From the NCBI GenBank assembly GCA_903838565.1, contig CAILZB010000134.1, positions 1 through 33,032 on the forward strand: a stretch of 33,032 bases of DNA, in the 5' to 3' direction. Below the pieces are notes generated by a model. It saw only the letters and a program-made list of their open reading frames with translations. It searched no databases and was not told where the DNA came from. A program made the translations under genes and the position numbers. Below are positions 1 through 14,424 of the stretch, in pieces. Each line of letters starts with the position of its first letter. Within the stretch, counting starts at the first letter, position 1. This DNA comes from an uncultured beta proteobacterium (GTDB lineage Bacteria > Pseudomonadota > Gammaproteobacteria > Burkholderiales > Burkholderiaceae_C).

Positions 1-1249
<1,249 letters not shown>

Positions 1250-1253
<4 letters not shown>

Positions 1254-2284
1254 TTCAAGCAGGTTTGCTCGAAGGCATCCTGCATGGTGCGCCTGCGGTG
1301 CAGCGTCGCGCCATGGCCAAAGCCATCACCTTGCTGGAATCGACGCGCGCTGAACACCAGGCGCAGGGCGATGAATTGCTGACGGCGCTGTTGCCGCACA
1401 CCGGCCGGTCGTTTCGCATCGGCATCAGCGGCGTTCCGGGCGTGGGCAAATCCACCTTCATCGAAGCCCTGGGTCTGCACCTGATCGCCCAGGGGCACCG
1501 CGTCGCGGTGCTCGCGGTCGATCCCTCTTCCACGGTGTCGGGCGGCTCCATCCTGGGCGACAAGACGCGCATGGACATGCTCTCGGTGCAGCAGCAGGCA
1601 TTCATCCGGCCCAGCCCGAGCAGCGGCACGCTGGGCGGCGTGGCCGAGAAGACGCGCGACGCCATTGCGGTGTGCGAGGCGGCGGGTTACGACCTGGTGA
1701 TCGTGGAAACCGTGGGCGTGGGCCAGTCCGAGACGGCGGTGTCCAACATGACCGACATGTTCGTGCTGATGCAGCTGCCCAACGCCGGCGACGACCTGCA
1801 GGCGATCAAGAAGGGCGTGATGGAATTGGCCGATCTGGTGCTCGTCAACAAGGCCGACATCGACCCCGACGCCGCCACGCGCGCGCAGCTGCAGATCCAG
1901 TCCGCGCTGCGTTTGCTGGGTCTGCATGGAGGTGACGCTCACCCCAGTCCGCTCGCGCCGGCGGGAGCGGGCGTGAATGCGCTGTGGCAGCCGCAGGTGC
2001 TGCAACTGAGCGCGCTCAAGGGCCAGGGCGTGGACAAATTCTGGGCGGCGGCGACCGAGTTCAAATCGCTGCAAACCGGCAATGGCTGCTGGGCTCTGCG
2101 CCGCCAGGCCCAGGCCAAGGACTGGATGTGGGAGCGCATCAGCTCGGGCCTGAGACAGGCGTTTCGCCAGCACCCCCAGGTGCGCACGCTGCTGCCGAAA
2201 CTCACGGCCGACGTGACCGCAGGGCGCGTCCCTGCCTCAACCGCCGCAAGAATGCTGCTGCAGGCCAGCAGCCAAACTTTTTAA
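1250..2284 (+). CDS. meaB: MeaB/ArgK-type GTPase, methylmalonyl-CoA mutase chaperone
   Basis: G3E-family P-loop GTPase that loads and protects the cobalamin cofactor of methylmalonyl-CoA mutase. I chose the GTG at 1250: it overlaps the mutase stop (GTGA), gives 344 residues, which is normal for the family, and begins with a family-like N-terminus ([12 protein letters not shown]). The open frame upstream to 986 only reads through the mutase gene. Visible motifs are the P-loop GVPGVGKST (61-69), the switch region around [19 protein letters not shown] (90-108), ETVGVGQSE (153-161) and the guanine-specificity motif NKAD (200-203). The 4-base overlap implies translational coupling with the mutase, as expected for a chaperone and its client. 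The function is well supported by sequence and position. Confidence 0.95.
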
Positions 2285-2318
2285 ACCGCTGAAACCAACC
2301 GAGTAACGGAGAGAGCCC

Positions 2319-3851
<1,533 letters not shown>

Positions 3852-3869
3852 GTCCCAGTGGAACGCCTC

Positions 3870-4001
3870 ATGAAACTCTACCGCGCTGGAGAGGTCTGCC
3901 TGGCTGCTCTGCTCCGTGTCCCACGCCCTGTGGGCTCCTCCTTTACCTGCGCAGAACACCCTGGCAAACCACGCCTGGATGCTTGGTATGCCAATAACTG
4001 A
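3870..4001 (+). CDS. candidate 43-residue small ORF between pccB and pccA
   Basis: An ATG at 3870 opens a 43-codon frame ending in TGA at 3999-4001, so it nearly fills the 171-base gap between pccB and pccA. The predicted peptide begins MKLYRAGEVCLAALLRV, is basic with a mildly hydrophobic stretch, and ends WYANN. No strong ribosome-binding site precedes it (only GTGGAA about 7 bases upstream), and I do not recognise the family. It may be a real small protein, a leader peptide for pccA, or chance. The gap also holds a hairpin-like CCCAC/GTGGG pair near 3920 and the inverted repeat at 3983-3994. Confidence 0.22.
   Translation: MKLYRAGEVCLAALLRVPRPVGSSFTCAEHPGKPRLDAWYANN
3983..3994 (+). promoter_or_regulatory. 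inverted repeat TTGG-N4-CCAA upstream of pccA
   Basis: TTGGTATGCCAA is a 12-base sequence with perfect TTGG/CCAA arms, centred about 35 bases before the pccA start and just upstream of its AGGAGA ribosome-binding site. It could be an operator for the pccA gene or a chance palindrome. No matching promoter hexamers were convincing. Confidence 0.2.
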
Positions 4002-4022
4002 TTACCGAATAGGAGACTTTGA

Positions 4023-6071
<2,049 letters not shown>

Positions 6072-6083
6072 GGGCCCCGCAGC

Positions 6084-6572
<489 letters not shown>

Positions 6573-6606
6573 AGGCCTTTGCCGGGTCCGGGAAACTTCT
6601 TGATAT

Positions 6607-6663
6607 GGGTCATAGAACCCGCAGTTTTCGGGATTGCCCTAACTGTGCACTGGGTTTGAACCC
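6607..6663 (+). promoter_or_regulatory. pair of GGGT/ACCC inverted repeats upstream of the oxidoreductase operon
   Basis: The 149-base gap before the oxidoreductase operon contains GGGTCATAGAACCC at 6607-6620 and GGGTTTGAACCC at 6652-6663. Both have GGGT/ACCC arms and their centres are 44 bases apart, about four helical turns. This is the arrangement expected of a two-site operator, but no clear -10/-35 pair was found and the regulator is unknown. Confidence 0.25.
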
Positions 6664-6721
6664 TTAGACTGCGGTCCACCTGCAGCGCCGCTTTGGCGTG
6701 GAGCGGGCCAAGGAGGACGTT

Positions 6722-8539
6722 TTGCAACCCACCAACATCACCCAACCGACGTATTTTCACAAGGTCGTCGATTGTCAATGGGCCTGTCCGGCCCACACCC
6801 CCGTTCCTGAATACATCCGCCTGATCGGTCAGGGTCGCTACAGCGACGCCTACATGATCAACTGGGTCTCGAACGTCTTCCCCGGCGTGCTGGGTCGCAC
6901 CTGCGACCGCCCCTGCGAGCCCGCCTGCCGGCGCGGCCGGGTCGAGGAGAACAATGGCGAGAAGCCCGAACCGGTGGCGATCTGCCGCCTCAAGCGCGTG
7001 GCAGCGGACCACAAGGACGACGTCAAGGCGCGCATGCCCAAGGTGGAAGCCTCCAACGGCAAGCGCATCGCCTGCATCGGTGCCGGACCGGCGTCGCTCA
7101 CGGTGGCGCGCGACCTGGCTCCCCTGGGCTACCAGGTGACGGTATTCGACGGCGAAGCCAAGGCGGGCGGCTTCATCCGCTCGCAGATTCCGCGGTTTCG
7201 GCTGCCCGAGTCGGTGATCGACGAAGAGACGGGTTACATCCTGGACCTGGGCGTAGATTTCAAGAGCGGCCAGCGCGTGGATTCCATGCAGGCCTTGCTC
7301 ACGCAGGGCTATGACGCGGTCTTCGTCGGTTGCGGCGCGCCGCGCGGACGCGATCTGGAAGTTCCGGGGCGCAAGGAAGCTGCAGCGCACATCCACATCG
7401 GCATCGACTGGCTGGCTTCGGTTTCCTTTGGCCACATCACCAGCGTGCCACCACGCGTGATCGTGCTCGGCGGCGGCAACACGGCCATGGACTGCTGCCG
7501 TTCCGCGCGCCGCCTGGGCGGCTCTGATGTGAAGGTGATCGTGCGCAGCGGCTTCGAGGAGATGAAGGCCTCGCCCTGGGAGAAGGAAGACGCGGTGCAC
7601 GAAGGCATACCGATCGTCAACTTCCACGTCCCCAAGAGCTTCGAGCACGAGAGCGGCAAGCTCACCGGCATGACGTTTGAAGTGGTGAGCGCGGTCTATG
7701 ACGCCAAGGGTCGGCGCAGCCTGGTACCCACCGGCGCACCCGATGTGTTCTTCGCCTGCGACGCCGTGCTGGTGGCCGTGGGCCAGGAGAATTCCTTTCC
7801 CTGGATCGAGCGCGAGTCCGGCATCGAGTTCGACAAATGGGGTCTGCCGGTGCTGGTCGAGAACACCTTTCAGTCCACGGTGCCCAATGTGTTTTTCGGC
7901 GGCGACGCGGCCTATGGTCCCAAGAACATCATCACGGCGGTGGCACAAGGGCATGAAGCCGCGGTGTCGATCGACCGCTTCGTGCACGGCGAATCGGTGG
8001 TCGTGCGCCCCGCGCCCTTGACCAAGCTGATGTCGCAGAAGATGGGCATCCACGAATGGAGCTACCACAACGACGTGTCCAACGACGAGCGCTTCAAGGT
8101 GCCGTGGGCTGCGGCCGAGGTGGCGCTGGCGAGCATCCGCGTGGAAGTGGAACTGGGCTTTGATGCGGCCACGGCCTTCAAGGAGGCGAGCCGCTGCCTG
8201 AACTGCGACGTGCAGACGGTGTTCAACCGCGACACTTGCATCGAGTGCGACGCCTGCGTGGACATCTGCCCGATGGACTGCATCACCTTCACCGCCAACG
8301 GCGACGAGGCCGATCTGCGCACGCGGCTGAAGGCGCCGGCGCAGCACAAGGATCAGGCGCTGTATGTTTCGGGCGATCTCAAGACCGGGCGCGTGATGGT
8401 CAAGGACGAGGACGTCTGCCTGCACTGCGGTCTGTGCGCCGAGCGCTGCCCCACGGGCGCCTGGGACATGCAGAAATTTTTGTTGAATACCACGCAGGCC
8501 GGTTCCGGCTGCCGTGACGCCAGGAAGGTAACAGCATGA
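6722..8539 (+). CDS. FAD/NAD(P) and 4Fe-4S subunit of a 2-oxoacid oxidoreductase (KorC-like)
   Basis: A 605-residue electron-transfer subunit expected to pass electrons between the 2-oxoacid oxidoreductase core and NAD(P). The N-terminal region is GltD/dihydropyrimidine-dehydrogenase-like, with cluster cysteines C18 and C22 (CQWACPAH) and C61, C65, C69. It is followed by an FAD-type Rossmann motif GAGPAS (120-125), an NAD(P) domain with VLGGGNTAMDC and the FAD-closing FFGGDAAYGP. Two C-terminal [4Fe-4S] motifs follow: C506/C509/C512/C516 and C566/C569/C572/C576. I chose the TTG at 6722 because a near-perfect AAGGAGGA lies 4 bases before it; the in-frame GTG at 6698 has no ribosome-binding site. 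The stop overlaps the next start by ATGA. Similar three-subunit enzymes are known to me as 2-oxoglutarate:NADP+ oxidoreductase of Azoarcus evansii. Confidence 0.85.
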   Translation: MQPTNITQPTYFHKVVDCQWACPAHTPVPEYIRLIGQGRYSDAYMINWVSNVFPGVLGRTCDRPCEPACRRGRVEENNGEKPEPVAICRLKRVAADHKDDVKARMPKVEASNGKRIACIGAGPASLTVARDLAPLGYQVTVFDGEAKAGGFIRSQIPRFRLPESVIDEETGYILDLGVDFKSGQRVDSMQALLTQGYDAVFVGCGAPRGRDLEVPGRKEAAAHIHIGIDWLASVSFGHITSVPPRVIVLGGGNTAMDCCRSARRLGGSDVKVIVRSGFEEMKASPWEKEDAVHEGIPIVNFHVPKSFEHESGKLTGMTFEVVSAVYDAKGRRSLVPTGAPDVFFACDAVLVAVGQENSFPWIERESGIEFDKWGLPVLVENTFQSTVPNVFFGGDAAYGPKNIITAVAQGHEAAVSIDRFVHGESVVVRPAPLTKLMSQKMGIHEWSYHNDVSNDERFKVPWAAAEVALASIRVEVELGFDAATAFKEASRCLNCDVQTVFNRDTCIECDACVDICPMDCITFTANGDEADLRTRLKAPAQHKDQALYVSGDLKTGRVMVKDEDVCLHCGLCAERCPTGAWDMQKFLLNTTQAGSGCRDARKVTA

Positions 8540-10374
8540 AGCGCATCGAAGCCATCAACGATTTCGTCATCAAGTTCGCCAACGTCAACGGCTCGGGATC
8601 GGCCTCGGCCAACGAGTTGTTCTCCAAGGCGGTGATGCGCATGGGCGTGCCCGTGAGCCCGCGCAACATCTTCCCCAGCAACATCCAGGGCATGCCGACC
8701 TGGTACGAGGCGCGCGTCTGCGAAAAGGGCTACCACGGACGCCGCGGCGGCGTGGACATGCTCGTCGCCATGAACCCGCAGACCTGGGACGCCGACCTGG
8801 CCGAGGTCGAGCCTGGCGGTTACCTGTTCTACGACAGCACGCGGCCCATTCCCGAATCCAAATTCCGCAAGGATGTGCACACCATCGGCATGCCGCTGAC
8901 CGAGATCAGCAACGCTGCATACTCCGACCCGCGCCAGCGCCAGTTGTTCAAGAACATCATCTACGTGGGCGCGCTGTCGGTGCTGCTTGACGTCGAGGCC
9001 GAGGTGTTCGAGACGCTCTTCGCCGAGACCTACAAGGGCAAGGAGCGCCTGCTCGACTCCAACATCCAGGCGCTGCACCTGGGGCGCAACTTCGTCAAGG
9101 AGCATCTGGATGCGCCCTTGGGCATTCGTGTGCGCCGCTCCGACAAGGTGGGCGACCAGATTTTCACCGACGGCAACTCTGCTGCTGCGCTGGGCCTCGT
9201 CTACGGCGGCGCCACGGTGGCCGCCTGGTACCCGATCACGCCCTCGACCTCGGTGCCCGAGGCGTTCCAGAAGTATTGCGAAAAGTTCCGCGTCGACCCC
9301 GCCACCGGCCAGCACAACTTCGCCATCGTGCAAGCCGAAGACGAACTCGCCTCCATCGGCATGGTCGTGGGTGCGGGCTGGAACGGAGCGCGCGCTTTTA
9401 CCGCGACCTCGGGTCCGGGCGTCTCGCTCATGACCGAGTTCATCGGCCTCGCCTACTTTGCCGAGATCCCGGTGACCATCATCAACGTGCAGCGCGGCGG
9501 CCCCTCCACCGGCATGCCCACGCGCACGCAGCAGGCCGATCTGATCTCCTGTGCCTACGCCTCGCATGGCGACACCAAGCACGTGCTGCTGTTTCCGCAG
9601 GACCCATACGAGTGCTTCACGCACTCGGCGGCGGCGCTGGATCTGGCCGATCGTCTGCAGACCCCGATCTTCGTCATGACCGATCTGGACATTGGCATGA
9701 ACCAGCGCCTGTGCAAACCCTTTGCCTGGGACGACTCGAAGAAGTACGACATCGGCAAGGTCATGACGGCGGCAGAACTCGAAGCCGGCAAGGACTTCGG
9801 CCGCTACAAGGACGTCGACGGCGACGGCATCCCCTGGCGCACGCTGCCCGGCACGCACCCGAGCAAGGGCGCGTACTTCACGCGCGGCACCACGCGCAAC
9901 CCCTACGCGCAGTATTCAGAGCGCGGGCCGGACTACATCTACAACATGGAGCGGCTGCTGAAGAAATTCAAAACCGCTGCCGACCTGGTGCCGCAGCCGC
10001 TGCTGCGCAAGGCACAGCAGCCGACGAAGCTGGGCGTGATCTATTTCGGCTCTACTGCACCGGCCATGCGTGAGGCGTTGGATGTGCTGGAAGTCGAGGG
10101 CGTGCACCTGGACGCGATGCGCCTGCAGGCGTTTCCGTTCCCGCAATCAGTCTCGGATTTCATCGCTGCGCACGACAAGGTGTTCGTGGTCGAACAGAAC
10201 CGCGACGCGCAGATGCACTCGATGCTGGTGAACGAACTGGACATCAACCCGGCTCAGCTGGTGCGGGTCCTGCACTATGACGGAACCCCGATCACGGCGC
10301 GCTTCATTGCCAACGCCATCCGCGAAAGTGCGCTCAAGACCGCCGCACAGAAACAGCCCAAGGAGCTCGCATGA
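8536..10374 (+). CDS. korA: 2-oxoacid:acceptor oxidoreductase, fused gamma-alpha subunit
   Basis: A 612-residue subunit that combines the gamma domain (about residues 1-195; starts with the ANVNGSGSASANELFSKAV loop) and the alpha/pyrimidine domain (YPITPSTSVPE, then GPSTGMPTRTQQADL). This fused layout is typical of bacterial 2-oxoglutarate:ferredoxin oxidoreductases. With the TPP-binding beta subunit it would oxidise a 2-oxoacid plus CoA to acyl-CoA and CO2, or run in the carboxylating direction. ATGA overlaps at both ends show tight translational coupling with the flavin subunit and with korB. 2-oxoglutarate is the best guess for the substrate because of family resemblance and the nearby succinyl-CoA genes; pyruvate or a branched-chain 2-oxoacid remain possible. 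Confidence 0.88.
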   Translation: MKRIEAINDFVIKFANVNGSGSASANELFSKAVMRMGVPVSPRNIFPSNIQGMPTWYEARVCEKGYHGRRGGVDMLVAMNPQTWDADLAEVEPGGYLFYDSTRPIPESKFRKDVHTIGMPLTEISNAAYSDPRQRQLFKNIIYVGALSVLLDVEAEVFETLFAETYKGKERLLDSNIQALHLGRNFVKEHLDAPLGIRVRRSDKVGDQIFTDGNSAAALGLVYGGATVAAWYPITPSTSVPEAFQKYCEKFRVDPATGQHNFAIVQAEDELASIGMVVGAGWNGARAFTATSGPGVSLMTEFIGLAYFAEIPVTIINVQRGGPSTGMPTRTQQADLISCAYASHGDTKHVLLFPQDPYECFTHSAAALDLADRLQTPIFVMTDLDIGMNQRLCKPFAWDDSKKYDIGKVMTAAELEAGKDFGRYKDVDGDGIPWRTLPGTHPSKGAYFTRGTTRNPYAQYSERGPDYIYNMERLLKKFKTAADLVPQPLLRKAQQPTKLGVIYFGSTAPAMREALDVLEVEGVHLDAMRLQAFPFPQSVSDFIAAHDKVFVVEQNRDAQMHSMLVNELDINPAQLVRVLHYDGTPITARFIANAIRESALKTAAQKQPKELA

Positions 10375-11426
10375 CCTACATCGCCAAACCCCGGCTGCAC
10401 CATCCCACGCTGACCACGAACAAGGTCGGCTACACGCGGCGCGACTACGAGGGCCGCATCTCGACCTTGTGCGCGGGCTGCGGACACGACTCGATTTCGG
10501 CGGCGGTGATCCAGGCCTGCTGGGAACTCGACATCGAACCGCATCGCGTGGCCAAGCTCTCGGGCATCGGCTGCAGTTCCAAGACGCCCGACTACTTCCT
10601 GGGGGCCTCGCATGGCTTCAACACCGTGCACGGCCGCATGCCATCGGCGCTGACGGGCGCAAACCTGGCGAACCGCGACCTGCTGTACCTGGGCGTGTCC
10701 GGCGACGGCGACTCGGCCTCCATCGGTCTGGGGCAGTTCGCCAATGCCATGCGCCGCGGCGTGCGCATGTGCTACATCGTGGAGAACAACGGCGTCTATG
10801 GTCTGACCAAGGGGCAGTTCTCGGCCACTGCAGACCGCGGCTCCAAGAGCAAGAAGGGCGTCATCAACAGCGACTCACCGGTCGATCTGGTGGCACTGGC
10901 GCTGCAGCTCGGCGCGACCTACGTGGCGCGCAGCTTTTCCGGCGACAAGGCGCAGCTGGTGCCTCTGATCAAGGGCGCCATGGAGCATGGCGGTGCCGCC
11001 TTCATCGACGTCATCAGCCCCTGCGTGACCTTCAACAACCACTCCGGCAGCACCAAGAGCTACGACTATGTGCGCCAGCACAACGACGCAGTGAGCCGCA
11101 TCGATTTCATCACGACGCGCGACGAAATCACCACCCAGTACGCGCCCGGTGAAGTTGTGGACGTGCAGCAGCACGATGGCTCCACACTGCGCCTGCGCAA
11201 GCTGCACGCCGACTACGACGCCACCGACCGCTACGCCGCCATGAGTTACATGCAAACGCACCAGGCGCGCGGCGAGGTCGTGACGGGCCTGCTCTACATC
11301 GATCCGCTGGCAACCGATTTGCACACCGCGCTCAATACCAGCGACAAGCCGCTCAACACCATGGGTGCCGACCTGCTGTGTCCGGGGTCGAAGGCGCTGG
11401 ACAAGATCAACGCCTCATTGCGCTGA
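10371..11426 (+). CDS. korB: 2-oxoacid:ferredoxin oxidoreductase, TPP-binding beta subunit
   Basis: A 351-residue thiamine-diphosphate subunit that completes the oxidoreductase. The TPP motif is clear: GDGDSASIG (111-119) followed by IVENNGVYGLTKGQ (136-149). Cysteines 34, 37, 68 and 218 (CAGCGHD, GIGCSSK, SPCVTF) sit where the beta-subunit [4Fe-4S] cluster is bound in this family. The start overlaps the korA stop by four bases. The SKSKKG segment after the TPP motif resembles the Kor branch more than pyruvate:ferredoxin oxidoreductases, but this is my recollection of the family and not an alignment. Confidence 0.9.
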   Translation: MTYIAKPRLHHPTLTTNKVGYTRRDYEGRISTLCAGCGHDSISAAVIQACWELDIEPHRVAKLSGIGCSSKTPDYFLGASHGFNTVHGRMPSALTGANLANRDLLYLGVSGDGDSASIGLGQFANAMRRGVRMCYIVENNGVYGLTKGQFSATADRGSKSKKGVINSDSPVDLVALALQLGATYVARSFSGDKAQLVPLIKGAMEHGGAAFIDVISPCVTFNNHSGSTKSYDYVRQHNDAVSRIDFITTRDEITTQYAPGEVVDVQQHDGSTLRLRKLHADYDATDRYAAMSYMQTHQARGEVVTGLLYIDPLATDLHTALNTSDKPLNTMGADLLCPGSKALDKINASLR

Positions 11427-11482
11427 GGTCGGGAGCGCAACCGAGAGTCGGAATTACTTTGCCACTTGAAAGGGGCCGCACC

Positions 11483-11923
11483 ATGCCTGAACGTACCGTT
11501 TTTCAATCCATGTCGCAAAGGCATGTGATCAGCCTGGGTCCGCACGCCAGCATCTGGGAAGCGGCCTGCGTCATGACGAAGGCCAACTGCGGCAGCGTGC
11601 TGATCGTGGACCCATCGACGGCGCTGTTGGGCATCGTGACGGAGCGCGATCTGATGACGCGTGTCGTGGCCAAGGCGCTGGATCCGCAAAAGACGCAAGT
11701 GTCCGACGTCATGACGCGCAGTCCGTATTGCGTGCCGCCCGAAACGCTGGTCTCTGACGCCGTGCTGATCATGATCGAGCGCGGCTTTCGGCACCTGCCC
11801 ATCGTCGGTCCCGGCTCGAAGATTCTGGGTGTATTCTCGGTGCGCGACGCGCTGCCGCGCGAAATCGGCGCCGCTGTCAGCCTGGCTGAATTTCACGATC
11901 AGGTGAACGACGCGCTGGGGTAG
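11483..11923 (+). CDS. CBS-pair domain protein
   Basis: A 146-residue protein made almost entirely of two CBS motifs (about residues 9-60 and 76-130), with GSVLIVDPSTALLGIVTERDL in the first and GFRHLPIVG followed by ILGVFSVRDAL in the second. CBS pairs usually bind adenosine nucleotides such as AMP, ATP or S-adenosylmethionine and report energy state. The ATG at 11483 follows an AAAGGGG ribosome-binding site; the longer frame from 11378 only reads through the end of korB. It lies 56 bases after korB on the same strand, so it could be cotranscribed and may tune the oxidoreductase. It has no catalytic domain, and its actual target is unknown. Confidence 0.85.
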   Translation: MPERTVFQSMSQRHVISLGPHASIWEAACVMTKANCGSVLIVDPSTALLGIVTERDLMTRVVAKALDPQKTQVSDVMTRSPYCVPPETLVSDAVLIMIERGFRHLPIVGPGSKILGVFSVRDALPREIGAAVSLAEFHDQVNDALG

Positions 11924-12059
11924 GGGCCTGCTGGCGGAGTGCCTGCGACCAAGGCCCATGCACATGCCGCCACGACCCTGAGTGAGCGAGCCGCTGTGGC
12001 TCCACCCGATCCGCGCCGCGGACCGCGAAAGTTGGCCCGTGCCTATTTTGGAGCGCCGG

Positions 12060-14399
12060 ATGAATTCAAGCAGCGAGCAACTTGGCATTTGGAAACTGGG
12101 CGTCTGGCTGGCGCGGCAGGTGCGATTCTCGACCAAACTGGGTGTTCTGGTCAGCCTGATTCTGATCCCGCTGCTGATCCTGAACGCCCTGCTGCTGCAG
12201 CGCCAGGGTCTGGAACTGAGCGGAGCACGCGCGGAGATCGAGGGCCTGGCGGTGCTTCGGCCGGCCATGCAAGTCTTGATTCAGGTGCAAAAACACCGGG
12301 GGCAAACCAACGTCCTGTTGTCGGGTAGCACGCAGGTTCAGCCTGAGCTTGCCAAGACCCGCGAAGCGCTGGATCGGGCCGCCGCAGATACGCAGCTGGC
12401 GCTCAAGTCAGCGACGTCTTTTGCCATGGTGCGGTCGTGGCAGCCCTTGGCGGAACGCCTGCAGCGTCTGCCGGTAGCGACTCAGAACGGGGATGCGCCG
12501 GCCAGTTTCAAGTTGCACAGCGAACTGGTACGTGATCTGGGCCAGTTCGTCTACCTGCTTGGCGGTGCCTCCGGTCTGCTCTACGACCCGGATCCCGCGG
12601 CCAATTCACTGATCGACATGGTGCTGGGGCGAACGATTCAATGGACCGAACAGACAGGCCAACTGCGCGGTGCCGGCGCCGGATTGCTGGCGAAACCCCA
12701 GACTGACCCGGCCGCCGAGCTGGCCATGCGGGCCCGGTTTGAGCCGTTGGTCGAGTCACTGTCCGAAATGCGCTTTGGCCAGGCGCTGCTGCAGGCGCAG
12801 GGTGAGTCAGACCTGGGTCTGGAAGCCGCGGTTGCCGCCGTCGAGCGTTTCATTGCGGTGGCGACCCAGGCGTTTGCGGGCGAGGCGAGCCAGGCGCGAA
12901 ACCCGCAAAGCTACTTTGCGGCAGGCACACAGGCGGTTGACGCCACACTCGCGGCACAGGGCCGCATGAGCGAGCGCCTTGAAGGACGTCTGCTACACCG
13001 CGCCAGCTCATTGGCACTGCTGAGGGCCGGTCTGTTGGTCTGGGCCATCTTCGGTTTCATGGTCCTGATGTACCTGCTCACCACGCTGTACAAGAGCTTC
13101 CGGATCGACTTGGTCGCCTTGAACTACGCCATGGATCAGATTGCCGCCGGCAACTTGCGCGTGGTCAGCACGGTGCGCGCCAAGGACGAAATCGGCGACC
13201 TGGCGCTGTTGCTGCGGCGCATGGTCGCCAACGTGTCTGGCATGGTGGCGGCCGTCGGCAGCGAGGCCGCACTGGTGGCGAATGTGGGGCGCAACCTGAG
13301 TGCTGGCAACCGTGACTTGTCGGACCGCACCGAGCAGCAGGCAGCCAATCTGGAGCAGACTGCCGCCAGCGTGCGTGACCTGGCCACGACCGTGCAACAA
13401 AATGCCCAGATCGCCGCCGACGTGGACCGGCAGGCCATCAGCGTGCGCGACATCGCCGAATCGGGTGCGCATTCGATGACGGCATCGGTCGCCTCGGTGG
13501 AGGCGATCCAGGCCAGCGCGCACAGGATGAACGAAATCATCGGGGTGATCGACGGCCTCGCGTTTCAGACTAATATCCTGGCGCTGAATGCGGCTGTGGA
13601 AGCGGCCCGCGCGGGGGAACAGGGGCGCGGATTTGCCGTGGTGGCGACCGAGGTGCGCTCCCTGGCGCAGCGTTCGGCCGCGAGTGCGCGCGAGATCCGC
13701 GGGCTGATCCAGTCCTCCTCCTCGCAGGTCGAATCCAGCGTGGCCCGCATCCGTTCTGCCGGAGACGGGATGACAGAAATCGTGTCCGGCGTGCGCGGCG
13801 TGTCAGCCAGCATTTCCAGGATATCTGCTGCCAGCACCGAACAAAGCGCCGGCCTGTCAGAAATCTCTGCTGCGGTGGCGCAACTCGACCAGATCACGCA
13901 GCAGAATGCCCAGATGGTGGAGCGCGCGGTGAGCCAGTCGAACGGTCTGGAAAATCAGGCCGGGTCGTTGTCGGACGCCATCAGTTCTTTCAAGCTTCTG
14001 CAAGGTATCGCGGGCGAAGCCCAGGCACTGGTAGAGCGCGCTGTGGACTTTCGCCCGGCGTGTGCATCGCGAGACGCCTTCTTGCGTGGCCTGACGGATG
14101 CGGCCAACCATTTTTATGATCGCGACATGTATGTCTTTGTTCTCGACAGCAGAGGAACGTACCTGGCATTTGGCGGCAATCCCGCCAAAGTCGGAACGCG
14201 GGTCCAGGACGTGCCCGGGATTGACGGCGACGGCTTGACACGGGCGATCGTGAATCAGGCTTCCGAGGGACCGGGCTGGGTCGAATACGCCATCACCAAT
14301 CCGACCACCGATCGGGTTCAAACCAAAATGTCCTTCGTTCAGCAACTGGACGATTTCTACGTCGGCTGTGGGGTCTACAAGGGACTTGCCGTCACCTGA
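12060..14399 (+). CDS. methyl-accepting chemotaxis protein with C-terminal Cache-like domain
   Basis: Transmembrane chemoreceptor of 779 residues. The ATG at 12060 has GGAG 6 bases upstream, and the frame open from 11982 adds no recognisable sequence. Order: TM1 (about 27-47), a long helical periplasmic domain (about 50-317) resembling nitrate/nitrite-sensing NIT domains ([26 protein letters not shown]), TM2 (about 320-343), HAMP (about 344-395) and the methyl-accepting coiled coil, whose hairpin tip contains [19 protein letters not shown] (from about residue 500). After the coiled coil, about residues 650-779 form a single-Cache-like fold ([18 protein letters not shown], then [10 protein letters not shown] and [12 protein letters not shown]). 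That domain is predicted to be cytoplasmic, so the receptor may sense both a periplasmic and an internal signal. There is no C-terminal CheR-docking pentapeptide. The ligands are unknown. Confidence 0.9.
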   Translation: MNSSSEQLGIWKLGVWLARQVRFSTKLGVLVSLILIPLLILNALLLQRQGLELSGARAEIEGLAVLRPAMQVLIQVQKHRGQTNVLLSGSTQVQPELAKTREALDRAAADTQLALKSATSFAMVRSWQPLAERLQRLPVATQNGDAPASFKLHSELVRDLGQFVYLLGGASGLLYDPDPAANSLIDMVLGRTIQWTEQTGQLRGAGAGLLAKPQTDPAAELAMRARFEPLVESLSEMRFGQALLQAQGESDLGLEAAVAAVERFIAVATQAFAGEASQARNPQSYFAAGTQAVDATLAAQGRMSERLEGRLLHRASSLALLRAGLLVWAIFGFMVLMYLLTTLYKSFRIDLVALNYAMDQIAAGNLRVVSTVRAKDEIGDLALLLRRMVANVSGMVAAVGSEAALVANVGRNLSAGNRDLSDRTEQQAANLEQTAASVRDLATTVQQNAQIAADVDRQAISVRDIAESGAHSMTASVASVEAIQASAHRMNEIIGVIDGLAFQTNILALNAAVEAARAGEQGRGFAVVATEVRSLAQRSAASAREIRGLIQSSSSQVESSVARIRSAGDGMTEIVSGVRGVSASISRISAASTEQSAGLSEISAAVAQLDQITQQNAQMVERAVSQSNGLENQAGSLSDAISSFKLLQGIAGEAQALVERAVDFRPACASRDAFLRGLTDAANHFYDRDMYVFVLDSRGTYLAFGGNPAKVGTRVQDVPGIDGDGLTRAIVNQASEGPGWVEYAITNPTTDRVQTKMSFVQQLDDFYVGCGVYKGLAVT

Positions 14400-14424
14400 T
14401 TCAGCCGCCGCACGTGCGCCGCGC

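Noticed and set aside
14400..14424. CGCACGTGCG palindrome between the convergent chemoreceptor and ferredoxin genes as a terminator
   Set aside because: The palindrome has no loop and no T-run, so it does not look like an intrinsic terminator.
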